A stretch of 64,000 bases of DNA. Origin: Plotosus lineatus. Taxonomy: Eukaryota > Chordata > Actinopteri > Siluriformes > Plotosidae. The stretch is from assembly GCA_024760905.1 (NCBI GenBank), contig CM045731.1:24306501-24370500 (forward strand), in the 5' to 3' direction. Positions 34,083-45,349 of this stretch are shown piece after piece. The notes beneath the pieces were generated by a model. It worked only from the letters and a program-made list of their open reading frames with translations, made no database searches and had not been told where the DNA came from. Numbering within the stretch: position 1 is the first letter of the stretch; each line of letters opens with the position of its first letter. Made by a program: the position numbers and the translations under genes.

Positions 34083-35795
34083 TCAGGGGTCGCCACAGCG
34101 AATCATCTGCCTCCATCTCACCCTATCCTTTGCATCTTCTTCTCTTACACCAACGACCTTCATGTCCTCCTTCACCACATCCATGAATCGTTTCTTTGGT
34201 CTTCCTCTAGGCCTTTTGCCTGGTAGTTCCAGCCTCAGCATCCTATTACCAATATACTCACTATCCCTCCTCTGTACATGTCCAAACCATCTCAATCTAG
34301 CCTCTCTGACTTTGTCTCCAAAACGTCTTACATGTGCTGTCCCTCTGATATGCTCATTCCTAATCCTATCCATCCTCGTTACTCCCAAAGAGAACCTCAA
34401 CATTTTCATCTCTGCTACCTCCAACTCTGCCTCCTGTCTTTTCCCCAGGGCCACTGTTTCTAACCCATACAACATCGTTGGCCTCAACACCGTCTTGTAC
34501 ACTTTTTCTTTCATTCTTGCCGATACCCTCCTATCACACATCACACCGGACACTTTTCTCCAACCATTCCAACCTGCCTGCACACGCTTCTTGACCTCTT
34601 TTCCACACTCTCCATTGCTCTGGATTGTTGAGCCTAAGTACTTAAAATCCTCCACCTTCCTTATCTCTGCTCCCTGTAATCTCACCGTTCCTCTTGGGTC
34701 CTTGTCATTCATGCACATGTATTCTGTCTTACTGAGGCTAATCTTCATTCCCCTCCTTTCCAGGGCATACCTCCACCTCTCTAGATTTTCCTGCACTTGT
34801 TCTCTGCTATCACTACAGATCACAATGTCATCTGCAAACATCATAGTCCATGGGGAATCTTGTCTAACCTCGTCTGTCAGCCTGTCCATCACCATAGCAA
34901 ACAAGAAGGGGCTGAGAGCTGACCCTTGATGTAGTTCCACCTCCACCTTGAACTCTTGTGTCACACCGACAGCACACCTCACCACTGTCTTACATCTCTC
35001 ATACATGTCCTGCACCACTCTAACATACTTCTCTGCCACTCCAGACTTCCTCATGCAATACCACAGTTCTTCTCTCGGCACCCTGTCATATGCTTTCTCC
35101 AGATCCACAAAGGCACAATGCAGCTCCCTCTGACCTTCTCTGTACTTCTCCATTAACATCCTCAAGGCAAACACTGCATCTGTGGTGCTCTTTCTTGGCA
35201 TGAAACCAAACTGTTGTTCACAAATGCTGACTTCTGCCCTTAGTCTTGCTTCCACTATTCTTTCCCATAACTTCATCGTATGGCTCATCAACTTTATCCC
35301 TCTGTAGTTGCCACAACTCTGCACGTCTCCCTTGTTCTTAAAAATGGGCATCAGCACACTTCTCCATTTCTCTGGCATCCTCTCACTCTCTAAGACCTTG
35401 TTAAATGTTCTTGTCAGAAAATCTACTGCTACCTCTACTAGACACTTCCATACCTCCACCGGTATGTCATCAGGACCAACTGCCTTTCCATTCTTCATCC
35501 TCTTCAATGCCCTCCTCACTTCACCCTTACTAATCTTTGCTACTTCCTGGTCCTCAACAGTCACCTCTTCTACTATTTTTTCTCTCTCATTTTCCTCATT
35601 CATCAGCTCTTCAAAGTACTCTTTCCATCTTCCCAGCACACTTCTGTCATCAGTCAATACATTTCCCTCTCTGTCCTTTTTCTTTGTCCAATCTAACTTG
35701 CTGCACGTCCTTCCCATCTCTATTTCTCTGCTGTGCCAACCTGTATAAATCATTTTCTCCCTCCCTATTTTCCAACCGAGCATACAAGTCATCAA
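34083..35795 (-). CDS. RTE reverse transcriptase region of copy 5 (570 aa open)
   Basis: Same layout as copy 4: GNYRGIKLMSHTMKLWERI, QQFGFMPRKSTTDAVFALRM, LEKAYDRVPREELWYCM, LHQGSALSPFLFAM, the MFADDIVICS catalytic box, and the C-terminal arm to RWRQMIRCGDP followed directly by the stop and tail. The first ~38 residues of this frame are out-of-frame noise upstream of the 7 nt insertion; the true RT frame begins near KDREGNVLTDD. Confidence 0.85.
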   Translation of the reverse strand: MMTCMLGWKIGREKMIYTGWHSREIEMGRTCSKLDWTKKKDREGNVLTDDRSVLGRWKEYFEELMNEENEREKIVEEVTVEDQEVAKISKGEVRRALKRMKNGKAVGPDDIPVEVWKCLVEVAVDFLTRTFNKVLESERMPEKWRSVLMPIFKNKGDVQSCGNYRGIKLMSHTMKLWERIVEARLRAEVSICEQQFGFMPRKSTTDAVFALRMLMEKYREGQRELHCAFVDLEKAYDRVPREELWYCMRKSGVAEKYVRVVQDMYERCKTVVRCAVGVTQEFKVEVELHQGSALSPFLFAMVMDRLTDEVRQDSPWTMMFADDIVICSDSREQVQENLERWRYALERRGMKISLSKTEYMCMNDKDPRGTVRLQGAEIRKVEDFKYLGSTIQSNGECGKEVKKRVQAGWNGWRKVSGVMCDRRVSARMKEKVYKTVLRPTMLYGLETVALGKRQEAELEVAEMKMLRFSLGVTRMDRIRNEHIRGTAHVRRFGDKVREARLRWFGHVQRRDSEYIGNRMLRLELPGKRPRGRPKKRFMDVVKEDMKVVGVREEDAKDRVRWRQMIRCGDP

Positions 35796-36906
35796 ACGCG
35801 CTCTGTTTGGCCTTTGACACTGCTACCTTTGCCTTACGCAGTGTCTCCCTGTACTCCTGTTTACTCTCTTCGGTTTTCTCAATGTCCCACTTCTTCTTAG
35901 CTAATCTCTTCCTTTGTACACACTCCTGCACTTCCTCATTCCACCACCAAGTTTCCTTATCTACTTTCCTTCCAGATGACACACCAAGTATTCTCCTACC
36001 TGTCTCCCTGATCACATTAGCTGTAGTTGTCCAGTCATCTGGAAGCACTTCCTGACCACCCAAAGCCTGTTTCAACTCCTCCTTGAAGACAACCTGACAC
36101 TCTTCCTTTTTCAACTTCCACCACTTTGTCTTCTGCTCTGCCTTTGCCTTCTTCACCTTCCTCACCATCAGCATCATCCTGCACACCACCATCCTATGCT
36201 GTTTGGCAACACTCTCACCCGCTACTACTTTGCAGTCACTGACTTCCTTTAAATTACATCGCCTGCACAAGATGTAGTCTACCTGTGTGCTCCTACTTCC
36301 ACTTTTATAAGTCACCCTATGCTCCTCTCTGTTCTGGAAGAAAGTATTCACCACAGCCATTTCCATCCTTTTTGCAAAATCTACCAACATCTGTCCTTCT
36401 GCATTCCTGTCCTGGATACCAAACCTACCCATCACTTCCTCGTCCCCTCTGTTTCCTGCACCAACATGTCCATTGAAGTCTGCCCCAGTGACCACTCTTT
36501 CACCTCTGGGGGTACTCTGCATCACTTCATCTAACTCCCTCCAGAATCTCTCCTTCTCTTCTCGCTCACATCCTGTCTGTGGGGCATAAGCACTAACAAC
36601 ATTGACCATCACATCTTTAATTTCTAACTTGAGACTCATCACTCTGTCTGACACTCTTTTCACTTCTAGAACATTCCTGGCAAACTCCTCCTTCAAGATG
36701 ACTCCGACTCCATTTCTCTTCCCATCCACACCGTGATAAAACAGCTTAAACCCTGCCCCTATGCTTCTAGCCTTGCGACCTTTCCACCTGGTCTCCTGAA
36801 CACACAGTATGTCCACCTTCCTCCTCTGCATCATGTCAGCCAGCTCTCTACCTTTTCCTGCCATAGTTCCAACGTTCAAAGTCCCTACTTTCAGTCCTAG
36901 ACTCAT
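35650..36906 (-). CDS. RTE endonuclease and linker of copy 5
   Basis: 418 residues: LKVGTLNVGTMAGKGRELADMM, VQETRWKG, VSAYAPQTGCE, GADFNGHVGAG, STQVDYILCRR and the intact KQHRMVVCRM final motif, then the basic linker ending at the 7 nt insertion. The open frame extends upstream of the chosen ATG (36906) through VRCQREKRKG and an arginine run to a stop before 37085. Unlike copy 4, all endonuclease motifs are conserved. Confidence 0.85.
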   Translation of the reverse strand: MSLGLKVGTLNVGTMAGKGRELADMMQRRKVDILCVQETRWKGRKARSIGAGFKLFYHGVDGKRNGVGVILKEEFARNVLEVKRVSDRVMSLKLEIKDVMVNVVSAYAPQTGCEREEKERFWRELDEVMQSTPRGERVVTGADFNGHVGAGNRGDEEVMGRFGIQDRNAEGQMLVDFAKRMEMAVVNTFFQNREEHRVTYKSGSRSTQVDYILCRRCNLKEVSDCKVVAGESVAKQHRMVVCRMMLMVRKVKKAKAEQKTKWWKLKKEECQVVFKEELKQALGGQEVLPDDWTTTANVIRETGRRILGVSSGRKVDKETWWWNEEVQECVQRKRLAKKKWDIEKTEESKQEYRETLRKAKVAVSKAKQSAFDDLYARLENREGENDLYRLAQQRNRDGKDVQQVRLDKEKGQRGKCID

Positions 36907-38519
36907 GCCTTTCCTCTTCTCTCTCTGGCAACGGACACGCCTCCCGCCTCTCCTTCTTCGACGTCTTCGATCAACAGTAGTCCAATTTCCATCAGCACCC
37001 TGTTGGTTGACGGCACTGATGGCGGTCGTTGTTAACCCGGGCCTCGACCGATCCGGTATGTGATTCTTTCTTGTGATTCGCGTAGTTTATTTGGCATTTG
37101 TTTTACGCCGGATGCCCTTCCTGACGCAACCCTCTGCATTTATCCGGGCTTGGGAACGGCGTGAGGGAGAGACACTGGTTTGTGCCCCCCCCTGACGGCT
37201 GCATTTCAGGAACTTAATATGAGTATTGTATGAATATTGGTATTTTTCTCTGCATGCAAAATTCGATTTTTAATTTATTTATTTTTTATCATTTGATTTG
37301 TGTTTAATCTTGTCTGGACTGGACATGCTGGATCTTGGGCTGTTTATTTTTGTACGAAAATTGGTCAAGACCTGAAAAATACTTAAATATTTCATTCCTT
37401 TTACATATAAACAAACTGATGATGATGATGATGATGCCTTGCTGTGTTGATGAAGATTTTGATTTTGATGTTGATGAAGAAGAGGCATCTGTTAAGAAAA
37501 GTGTGATGACTGTTTTTTGTAAAGAAGATGTGATCTTATCTGCTGAGCAGGATATAGATGAAGATGATAATGCTGAGGGCGGAGTTGATGAAGCTTACTT
37601 ATATAAAGAGATCAGAGAGTTTTGTTATATTGTTATATTATATATAGTTTTCTTAATTTCAGTGTGATTGTTTGAACCCAACAGTGTTTTTTTTCAGTCA
37701 GTATCATTTGAAGGCATTTGAACCTTTATATAATGGTCAAAAAGATACATACTGATTTTATTGAAATAAACAGAAATGAAAAAAAAAATAGTTGTTGTTT
37801 TGTTAATTTTTGGGGCTTACCACAGTGACTGATGGGTTTAAAAAGGCATGTCAGATTAAAATGAGGATGATTTCTCTCATCATCTCTTCTTAAAACTCTT
37901 CCTAGACATGTTTTCTAAAAGTTTATATGGCTGAAGTGCATAAAAATGTTTGGTTGCTAAGGACTAATGATCTTGGAAGAAGGACAATCTTTGTGCTCAT
38001 TTTGCTCTAAAATGTCTTTTTGGAAATTTTTAGTTGAATGCTGACACAAGAAATGGGATAACTCGCTCAGGTTTCAAGGTATTGACAAACTTTTTGCTGC
38101 ATTTTGCAGCTTTGGATCTCCTCTATCTGACTGTGTAAAAATCTCATTTTTGGACCCAAGAGCCTACTTTCGGTGGAGTGGCTCACAAATGTTCAAAGTT
38201 AACTCTGAGTCAGAGATGAGTTCATTAGTTTTTGAGGAGGGATTTAGGGTTTAGATTTTAAAGGTCGAGCTTATTGCTGTCTCATGTTTATTAATTACTT
38301 GTGAATGCAGGGCCCATGAATAGCTGAAGAGCTAAAGTAAGATCCACCCATTCATCCATTATCTATACTGTTAATTCATTTATCTAGAGGCGGGGTTAAA
38401 CCCTAAACAGATCACCAGTCTATAAACATCCATTTACACTGACATTGATAGCTGTGGTTAAATTAGACTCGTCAGATCGTAAACTGAGAATTAACAAGGT
38501 CTATGTGCCATTTGAATGA

Positions 38520-39240
38520 AATATTTGCTACAAAAAATATCCCGGTCTTTCTTTCCCTTCCAAACCTTCAGTGCAAACGTTAGTGATTGCAGTCTCAATA
38601 TGACTAGCAGTAGCAGTACTAGCACTACAAGCGGCCACCCCACTGTCACTAGCGGTAGCAATGCAACTAGTATTATCAGTGATATCACTGGAATTAGATA
38701 CATTTGACACTTGGTTACTAGCACCTCACATTGTTAATAAATTTCTCTGTTTTGAGCAATGTTTTTTTGCTTTGGACGCCATTTTATGTTTTTATAGTAA
38801 ACATCAGGGGCTGGGTTCGTTTTCACGGATCGTGAGCAAGGGTCGTGTGGGTAAGCACCAGGGCATGCGGATTATATACATGTGTGTTAATTTGGAGCAA
38901 AGCGAACGCTGTGAAAGTGGATTCTACACTCGTGTGCCCAAAACGAATGAAGTGCATTGTATCAGGTTTGCGAAGGAATAGCAGTTGTGATTTGTCAGCT
39001 CAGGAGCCACTGGCCAATCACGTGCTATCTTTCATATTACCATCGCTAAGTGCAAATGTCCTCACCAGCATGATTTATTTAGCATTTCTTTGATCGATAT
39101 TAACTTTTAAAATTAAACAATATAATAAACTAGATTTTCCAGGACATTTTCTATGCGCCCAGCTGATTCACGGACATGGAGTTCAATGGGGACACAGGCA
39201 CAATTAATGCGCCATTGGCGCAATGTCGCAGCCTGTAATG
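38520..39240. other. Unit B-specific stretch, no gene recognised
   Basis: Several frames of 60-106 codons exist but overlap in different phases and match no family I know. The sequence is absent at the matching point of unit A (about 27525). Its edges are both near GAGAATTAACAA words (38487 and 39844), which hints at an insertion whose limits I cannot fix. Confidence 0.4.
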
Positions 39241-39267
39241 ATCACTGCTCATGATATCCTCCTTGTA

Positions 39268-39790
39268 CTGTGTGTAACAATTTGACAATGGGCTTTCATA
39301 TGTGTCTTCTCTCTCTAATCCTTGGGCGAGTGGGTGATACTTCCCTTACTAACGTGTTTGTGTGTTCTTGTTTGGATGTTCTGGTACATTCTGAGTTATT
39401 TAGGGCCCCCAAGGGGGAAGAGAGACCGAGAGGTCCTTTATCAGGGCCGGAAATCAGTCAGATCAGAACCGGGACATTTCATTTCTTATTTCCTTATCAG
39501 AATCTTCCTGTTTCCTGCACCATGCATATTATGTAATTATAATTGTTGTAAATTGGACGACGTGACCAGGTCATGATGACCTGATGTCTGACAGTTGTGT
39601 GTTAACATGATTTAATTTCTCTATTTTTGTGTATAAATACCGCTGTACTGGTTCACAAACTTTGGTAATCGATGAAGAAACACTTGAGCACCTAAACTTG
39701 ATCATTGCTGATCACTCCAGCGCGCTGGGTGACACTCAGGAAACTGACCCACGAGAAGACTGCTTAGGGCCGTCATAGACCCGAACACAC
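39268..39790 (+). repeat. LTR-like sequence, second type
   Basis: Begins TGTGTAACAATTTGACAATG, has a TATA-like GTGTATAAATACCGC near 39630 and then a GATGAAGAAACACTTGAG stretch, an arrangement similar to 24195-24250. The 5' part is duplicated in unit A (27790-28060). No coding region is attached. It could be a solo LTR; the 3' limit is not clear. 39800-40100 is AT-rich with no recognised feature. Confidence 0.35.
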
Positions 39791-40109
39791 AGGCAAGACA
39801 GAGAAAAGAAATGAGAGGTTTGTGTGAGAATAACTCGTCAACCGAGAATTAACAAAGTCATTCAAATGGCAGATACACATTGTTAATTCTCAGTTGACAA
39901 ACTGAAGCATAATTTAAAATCGGAAATAGTTTATTTAATGGATAATAATAAACACTCAAAAGGGGGCGGGGTCGATACAATATTTTCAAATTTTGAATTG
40001 AATCAGAATCACAGTGTTGATTGAATTCAAATATTTAAGAATTAAAACTTTTATTAACTTTTATTTCATTTATTTATCTGGACTAAAACATGTATTGTAC
40101 TGTAAATCC

Positions 40110-40395
40110 ATACATTCTCTGAACCAGTTAATCCTCAGCCGAATCTGGACGAGGGCAGAGTACACCCTGGAGTACACCCTGGACAGCTCGCAAGACCATC
40201 ACAGGGCAGAAACACACAGATGGTGCTGCAGATCCTCTTGTTGTCGAAAGTCAGCAATGGTTCTTTTACATGAACCTCTCACCACAGACAGTGAGAGACA
40301 TGGCCGGCCTTTGTTAACCCAGTTAGCAGCCTTGGGGGGACAGTGGAGACCCACTGAGAGTGGGGCTTGAACCCAAAAACCTTTAGGTTCCACAA
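40110..40395 (-). repeat. SINE-1 and SINE-2 fragments, antisense
   Basis: 40120-40215 is the reversed SINE-1 3' half with a small internal duplication (GAGTACACCCTGG twice). 40240-40395 is reversed SINE-2 (GTCAGCAATGGTTCTTTTAC, GTGAGAGACATGGCCGG). Confidence 0.6.
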
Positions 40396-41195
40396 TTTAA
40401 TTAAAATACAGCACAATTAAGCATGAACTACAAATTATTATCCATTATTTATTTGTGAACTGCTTCACACTAATTTGGTGCCAATCTCAGCTGACTCTGA
40501 GAGAGGGCGGGTAAACCAGGAACAGCTTGTCAGGCCACCATAGGGCGGAAATAGTAATTACAAAATTTGAAATGGCTTCCGAGTAGCGAATCAACAAAGT
40601 GCGTGACTATTAACCCAGAGCCATCCGTGACTGGGGGTCCATGTGAGCTCATTAGCCGATATCGGGATGGCATACGTTCACTTCCTTGTCACTTTCATCA
40701 TTCACCAGTCAGTCATGGGCAGTCCATTTTTTTTGTTTGTTTGTTTGGTTTTTTTATTTTATTTTTTTAACATAATTTACAAGAACAATTTGTGAACAGC
40801 AACAAATATGCAATATGTTCAGATTAACTTCTGTAAGGATGATCATGCAAACATTACACAGACTGGAACCGGGGCCTGATTAAGTGCTTAATCTCATCAA
40901 CCAAATTATTACTGGAGATTAAATCTAAGTTATTTTATGGAATCTGAATAAATTATCTGAACTATTCAGAAAACATGGTGATGGATTAAGAGAGAGAGGA
41001 TCAAGTGGTCCAGTGAGGACAAGCAGGTATATGAGGAACAAATGAAATTTCAGAACAGTAAAATCTGCTGGTTACACTGGACTGTAGCAGTGACTCAGAA
41101 AACTCTTCCTCATCGTGGATCAGCACTCCTTGCTACATGGGTGCTGAAGGGACAGCTCCTGTTCAGAGCCAGTGCATTCTGTTGATGTTCCTTCT
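40395..41195. repeat. Duplicated 3' flank of receptor gene II
   Basis: Collinear with 7695-8598 plus 9667-9697, and in part with 49240-49600. It runs up to the stop of gene II. Landmarks: GGCCACCATAGGGCGG, CAGACTGGAACCGG, AAACATGGTGATGG, CTGGTTACACTGGACTG. Non-coding. Confidence 0.75.
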
Positions 41196-41416
41196 CTACT
41201 GCAGACTCACTGTTCCATCTGCATCACCTCTGCTGTAATGAACTGTACCAGAAAGTTCATAATAAAATAAACAAAAGACAAAAAGTTAGATTTTATTATC
41301 CATAATTTCATCAAAGCAGCGCATGACAGAGCAGCATGACTGACCTCCCAGAATCAAAGCAACACAGAATACAACATATAATATCAATATTATACGTTTA
41401 GTGTGTCCAAAACTGA

Positions 41417-41463
<47 letters not shown>

Positions 41464-41996
41464 CCTTTCTTTCTGGTGATGCAGTAGACCACAGCTACAA
41501 TGATGTGCAGAAGGATTACAGTCGCCATGGCGAAGGGGATGTAGGGAAAAGATTCTGAAGTCTCTAGGGTGAACACAACAGACACTATTAACTACACAGT
41601 GCTGTTTAGCCAACTAAAGCTGGAGATCTCAAATCACTCCTCTCAGCATCAATGTTTCTTTTTTTTTTTCTTTAGTTTTTTCGATTTAATAAAACACCTC
41701 GACGTAGCCTGATTTACTTTCCTGTTTAAATGAGTACATTGAACAGAACAGACACTGTTAGCTACATACATCTATTAGTTTATTCAAAGTACAGATCACC
41801 TGACCTGCCTCAGTGTCGTGGTTGAAATCAACTAAAGAAACTAAAGAAATCTCATTTTTATTTTTATTGTATAATTTCTGCATTGTACCATCACAACTCT
41901 GTGAAGGATTGAACGAGGTAATGTCCCACAGCGTGAAGATACCTGTTTGCACTGATTCTGACCTGATTAAAAATATACATAAACAATTACACCATA

Positions 41997-42036
<40 letters not shown>

Positions 42037-43797
42037 TAGGTGTAAGTATGTAATAATATAATTATGTACCTCAGGCTCAGGGGATGCTGCTGTTTGTGTG
42101 CTCCACAGTCAGAATATTTATTCAGAAATTTATTTTCCTCAGTTACACAGCATCAATAAGATGAAGATGAAGATACACCGAGTTTTTGAGTGTTGTGGTT
42201 GAGTCTTGCTCCAAAGTGATGCATTAATCTGTCCCAACAAACCTGACTTTTAGTGACAGTGGTGTGTAGTACCTCGTTCCGAAGTTGTTTCTATTGGTGG
42301 TTTGGTTGATGAAGGTGTTGATGGTGCATCTGCAAGGAGAGAAAGCTTTCTTCTCTTATAAATAAATCCAGGAATCATAGTGAGACCTGAAGGTGAGTCA
42401 GAACTCACTCACATAATCCAGAATCATTGACACAAACACAGACACGGTGCAGACGGGATTTTTACACTTTCATTATTTTTATATCGCAATTTTGGGGGTA
42501 AATTGGATATGTGTACTCCACAGTCAGAATATTTATTCAGATATTTATTTTCCTCAGTTACACACTTACATTAATTTCCCATGGATCATTTCCAGGAGCT
42601 CGTTTTACCTTTTACTGTGAGATGGATGCCTTTATAGCCTCCGTTGATATCACACCTGTAAACTCCTCCATCCTCTACAGTCAGGTGTGATATGAGTAGA
42701 GAGAGATTTCCTGGATGCTGATCTTTAAAACTCTGAACTCTGTGTGTGTAGTGATTTGTCTGGTCCTTTGGGAAAATTTCTTTGAGATCAGGTTCTTTAT
42801 AAACAGTCCATCTGAAAGTTTGTGGTGTGGCTTGTAGTTCAGAGCAGAAGCAGGACAGAAGGACAGACTGTCCCACATATCCAAGAACAATCATGCTCTT
42901 TCTCCTCAGTGTGCAACCTGGAGAATGAACAAATATCAACATAATGTACATTAAAATAATTTGTAATGAGATTATCACTGAAGTAGCTTCGGGTATCACA
43001 ACAAGTCGTTTACCTTTAACAGTGAGTCTGAAGTATCTGTAATAATCTTCTTGAACACGACACCTGTAATCGCCTCCATCCGCCTCAGTCAGGTGTGATA
43101 TGAGCAGAGAGAGATTTCCTGAAGCGTAATCATTAACCAGCCGAAATCTGTGTTTGTACTGATGACTCTCAGGCGATATCTCTACCCAACCGTTTGTGTA
43201 CTTATACCATGTGACTGTAGTAGGATTGGTGTGGAGATCAGTGCAGGAGCAGGACAGCAGAACTGAGCCGCCTGTGTATGCAGTGATCTCTCTTATGGAT
43301 CCATTCCCTTCCAGTCTGTGGCCTGGAGACACTCAGGAATTAATGATCTGTTCATGAGCAGCTCACAATCTGCATCTGCCCTGCGATGGCTAGGCGAGAT
43401 CTCCAGGGTGTACGCTGCCCTCACCCAGAGTCAGCTGAGATGGGCGCCAACCGCCCCTCATCCCTAATTAGGATTAAGCTGTTCAGCAAATGAATGAATG
43501 AAAAAGCAGAATCTTTGTCATTCTAACTCCTGCATTATTTATTCAACATACTACAATGCATTGTGTTTTCTGGTATCTCGCTGTAACCCATTGCTAATAA
43601 AACAATATTTTTAGCTGTAAAATTCTGTAAATTTTCACGTCATGTTTAAATACAGATACACCGAGTTCACATCCCAGTGCAGGAAAAATAACTGAAATTA
43701 TTTCAGTAGTTCAGTCTGCAGTCTACATTTCCACATCACTTAAAAACAGACAAAAGATTTAAACAGTAAATACTTTCATATTTTAATTCTACAAACC

Positions 43798-43837
<40 letters not shown>

Positions 43838-43892
43838 GACAGACAGACTCACCTGCAGAAATAAGAAAGAAAAGATAAAAACACACCAACAT
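41196..43892 (-). CDS. Receptor gene II: two-Ig-domain transmembrane receptor
   Basis: Six exons, all phase 1: leader 43892-43853 (MLVCFYLFFLISA); Ig1 43322-43014 and Ig2 42917-42609 (309 bp each); stalk 42329-42273 (PSTPSSTKPPIETTSE); transmembrane 41563-41465 (IPFAMATVILLHIIVAVVYCI, then RKK); terminal 41242-41196 (VHYSRGDADGTVSLQ). Both Ig exons are open with SVLLSCSC or SVLLSCFC, the core Trp and DGGDYRC or DGGVYRC. An alternative end is readthrough past the transmembrane donor to a stop at 41286-41288 beside an AATAAA. The short tail has a Tyr but no ITIM. It is a cell-surface receptor, ligand unknown, of a V-set family resembling CD300/pIgR-like receptors. No ORF lesion seen; expression untested. 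Confidence 0.75.
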
Positions 43893-43982
43893 TTTTAATA
43901 ATTAATATTCATTACACACTGACATCCTCCAGCAGAGACACACTGTGTTCATGTGAGTGTTTTGGGTTAATGTCAAGGTCTT

Positions 43983-44019
<37 letters not shown>

Positions 44020-44093
44020 GACTACATTTCCTGTTGTTACGTCCTCTTTCAACAGTTTCAACATGTGATGCAGTACACATTCTCACACAACTC

Positions 44094-44095
<2 letters not shown>

Positions 44096-44192
<97 letters not shown>

Positions 44193-44275
44193 CTGTCTGT
44201 CTGTCTGTCTGTCTGTCTTTCTGTCTGTCTGTCTGTCTGTCTTTCTGTCTGTCTGCCTGCCTGCCTGTCTGTCTA
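44096..44275. repeat. (TCTA)n-(TCTG)n microsatellite
   Basis: A tetranucleotide array in the intron between the two leader exons, about three times longer than its gene I counterpart. Open frames across it are repeats of the array, not protein genes. Confidence 0.95.
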
Positions 44276-44322
44276 TTTGTATTTTTTGTCTCAATATATG
44301 GATTTTTATGATTATTACTCAC

Positions 44323-44369
44323 CTTCAGTGATACGATGCTGTATGAGGAGGAGAAGAAAACACCTGCAT
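44323..44369 (-). pseudogene. Broken distal leader exon of gene II
   Basis: The counterpart of the gene I leader at 14287-14239. It is 47 rather than 49 bp: loss of two bases after ATGCAGGTG shifts the frame and gives a TGA just before the splice donor. The proximal leader (43892) is therefore the only usable one in gene II. Confidence 0.65.
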
Positions 44370-44519
44370 TCTTACTGAAGGCCCAAAACACACACATTAA
44401 TCTAAAAGGAGAATTAGAGCTAAACACACACTGGTCCCCTACTGCACCGTGTTTCATCAGAATCATCACACTCTGTACATCACCCTGTATCACATTCAGA
44501 CTCTTACAGTAAGTGCTAA

Positions 44520-44575
44520 CCCGAGAAGTTTAAATTTATCTCTTCATTACTGACCGGAGAGAAGTGAAAATGTCT
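44520..44575 (-). promoter_or_regulatory. Candidate proximal promoter of gene II
   Basis: AGAAGTTTAAATTTATCTC, TTCATTACTGACCGG and GAAGTGAAAATG match the block at 14440-14490 in sequence and distance from the distal leader. Conservation between paralogues could also simply reflect recent duplication. 44576-45290 beyond it holds no recognised gene, although CATCATAAACAAGC and a short hydrophobic frame from 45188 are present. Confidence 0.35.
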
Positions 44576-45349
44576 TTCATATTTCTTGTGCATCAGAAAT
44601 AAGTTTTTGTCCGAAACAGTGTAATGTGCAACAAATTTCATGTCTATATGTCTCATAAACTCAATATATTATTGTGCATATTAAAAATTCCCAAAATAAA
44701 CAATAACTTCCCAAATCATATATTTAAAATAGGGATACAAACTTAACTTCATTTGATTCATTTATTTATATCTGACTGTCAGAAAGATGAAACACAAAAC
44801 AGGCTAAAGTGAAATGTTGCAGAGAAACACAGCAAACCAAACACTTTACATTTAACACACAACAATATAACAAAACCCAGCGATGAGATATTGAACATAA
44901 TGTGCAGTTAAGTAGGATACAAGTGTATAAACAGTGTATATTTGTCATTTATTATAATTTAAAATACATCACAAAAGGTAATGCCTGTGGAACAGTGGGC
45001 GGAGCCAGGAGCAAGAGGGGAGGCAGAAGATTGACATCATAAACAAGCACCATAAATGTAGTGCTGCAGAGGGATGAGAGTTCACCTGGTGGAGGTCAGA
45101 GGTGAATTTCTCTTCACGAGTAATAATTCTCTTCTCGGGAAGCTGGAAATATCTCGTTACTGTTCTCAGATCTGTGCATCACTGTAAATGGACACAATTA
45201 CTAAGTTGTCCAGGTGGATTGTGATCATTGGAACATTTCCCCTGTCTCTCATTTCAGTGTTGGAATCAACAGTGGCGGGATTTCCTTGTTTATTTATTTT
45301 ATTATTATTATTATTAGTAGTAGTAGTAGTAGTAGTAGTAGTGTGGGTC

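Larger units (their letters stand above)
34055..37204 (-). mobile_element. RTE copy 5, full length (3150 bp), youngest-looking
   Basis: Flanked by a perfect 20 bp duplication (34035-34054 and 37205-37224). The 5' end at 37204 and the (GAA)n 3' end at 34055 match copy 4. A single 7 nt insertion near 35680 splits one otherwise open reading frame, and the first in-frame ATG position of copy 4 reads ACG here. The duplication length and the few lesions indicate recent insertion. Confidence 0.95.
32983..38184. mobile_element. DNA element X: unclassified transposon with 8 bp target duplication
   Basis: The ends are inverted: GAGGCACTCCACCGAATG at 32983 against GAGCCACTCCACCGAAAG read from 38184. 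ACAAATGT flanks both sides (32975-32982, 38185-38192), while the paralogous unit A has a single ACAAATGT at 27210-27217. Without the nested RTE copy 5 (34055-37204 plus its duplication) the element is about 2.0 kb. No recognisable transposase is seen. The only notable frame is 37335-37667, which has an acidic stretch (DEDFDFDVDEEEAS). 8 bp duplications occur in hAT, P and Zisupton elements, but the GAG ends fit none I know well. Confidence 0.8.
30840..39540 (+). repeat. Segmental duplication unit B
   Basis: It repeats unit A (25310-28060) in the same orientation, expanded by insertions: a 5'-truncated RTE (32570-32705), DNA element X (32983-38184, itself with RTE copy 5) and about 0.7 kb at 38520-39240 absent from unit A. 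Spacer differences are microsatellite length changes. No host gene is present. Confidence 0.85.

Noticed and set aside
38516..39093. Overlapping frames of 63-106 codons
   Set aside because: No recognisable domain, conflicting phases and no splice-consistent extension; left as unassigned DNA.
44034..44493. Frames of 104-124 codons with Ser-Ile-Tyr-Leu or Asp-Arg-Gln repeats
   Set aside because: Pure translation of the TCTA/TCTG microsatellite.
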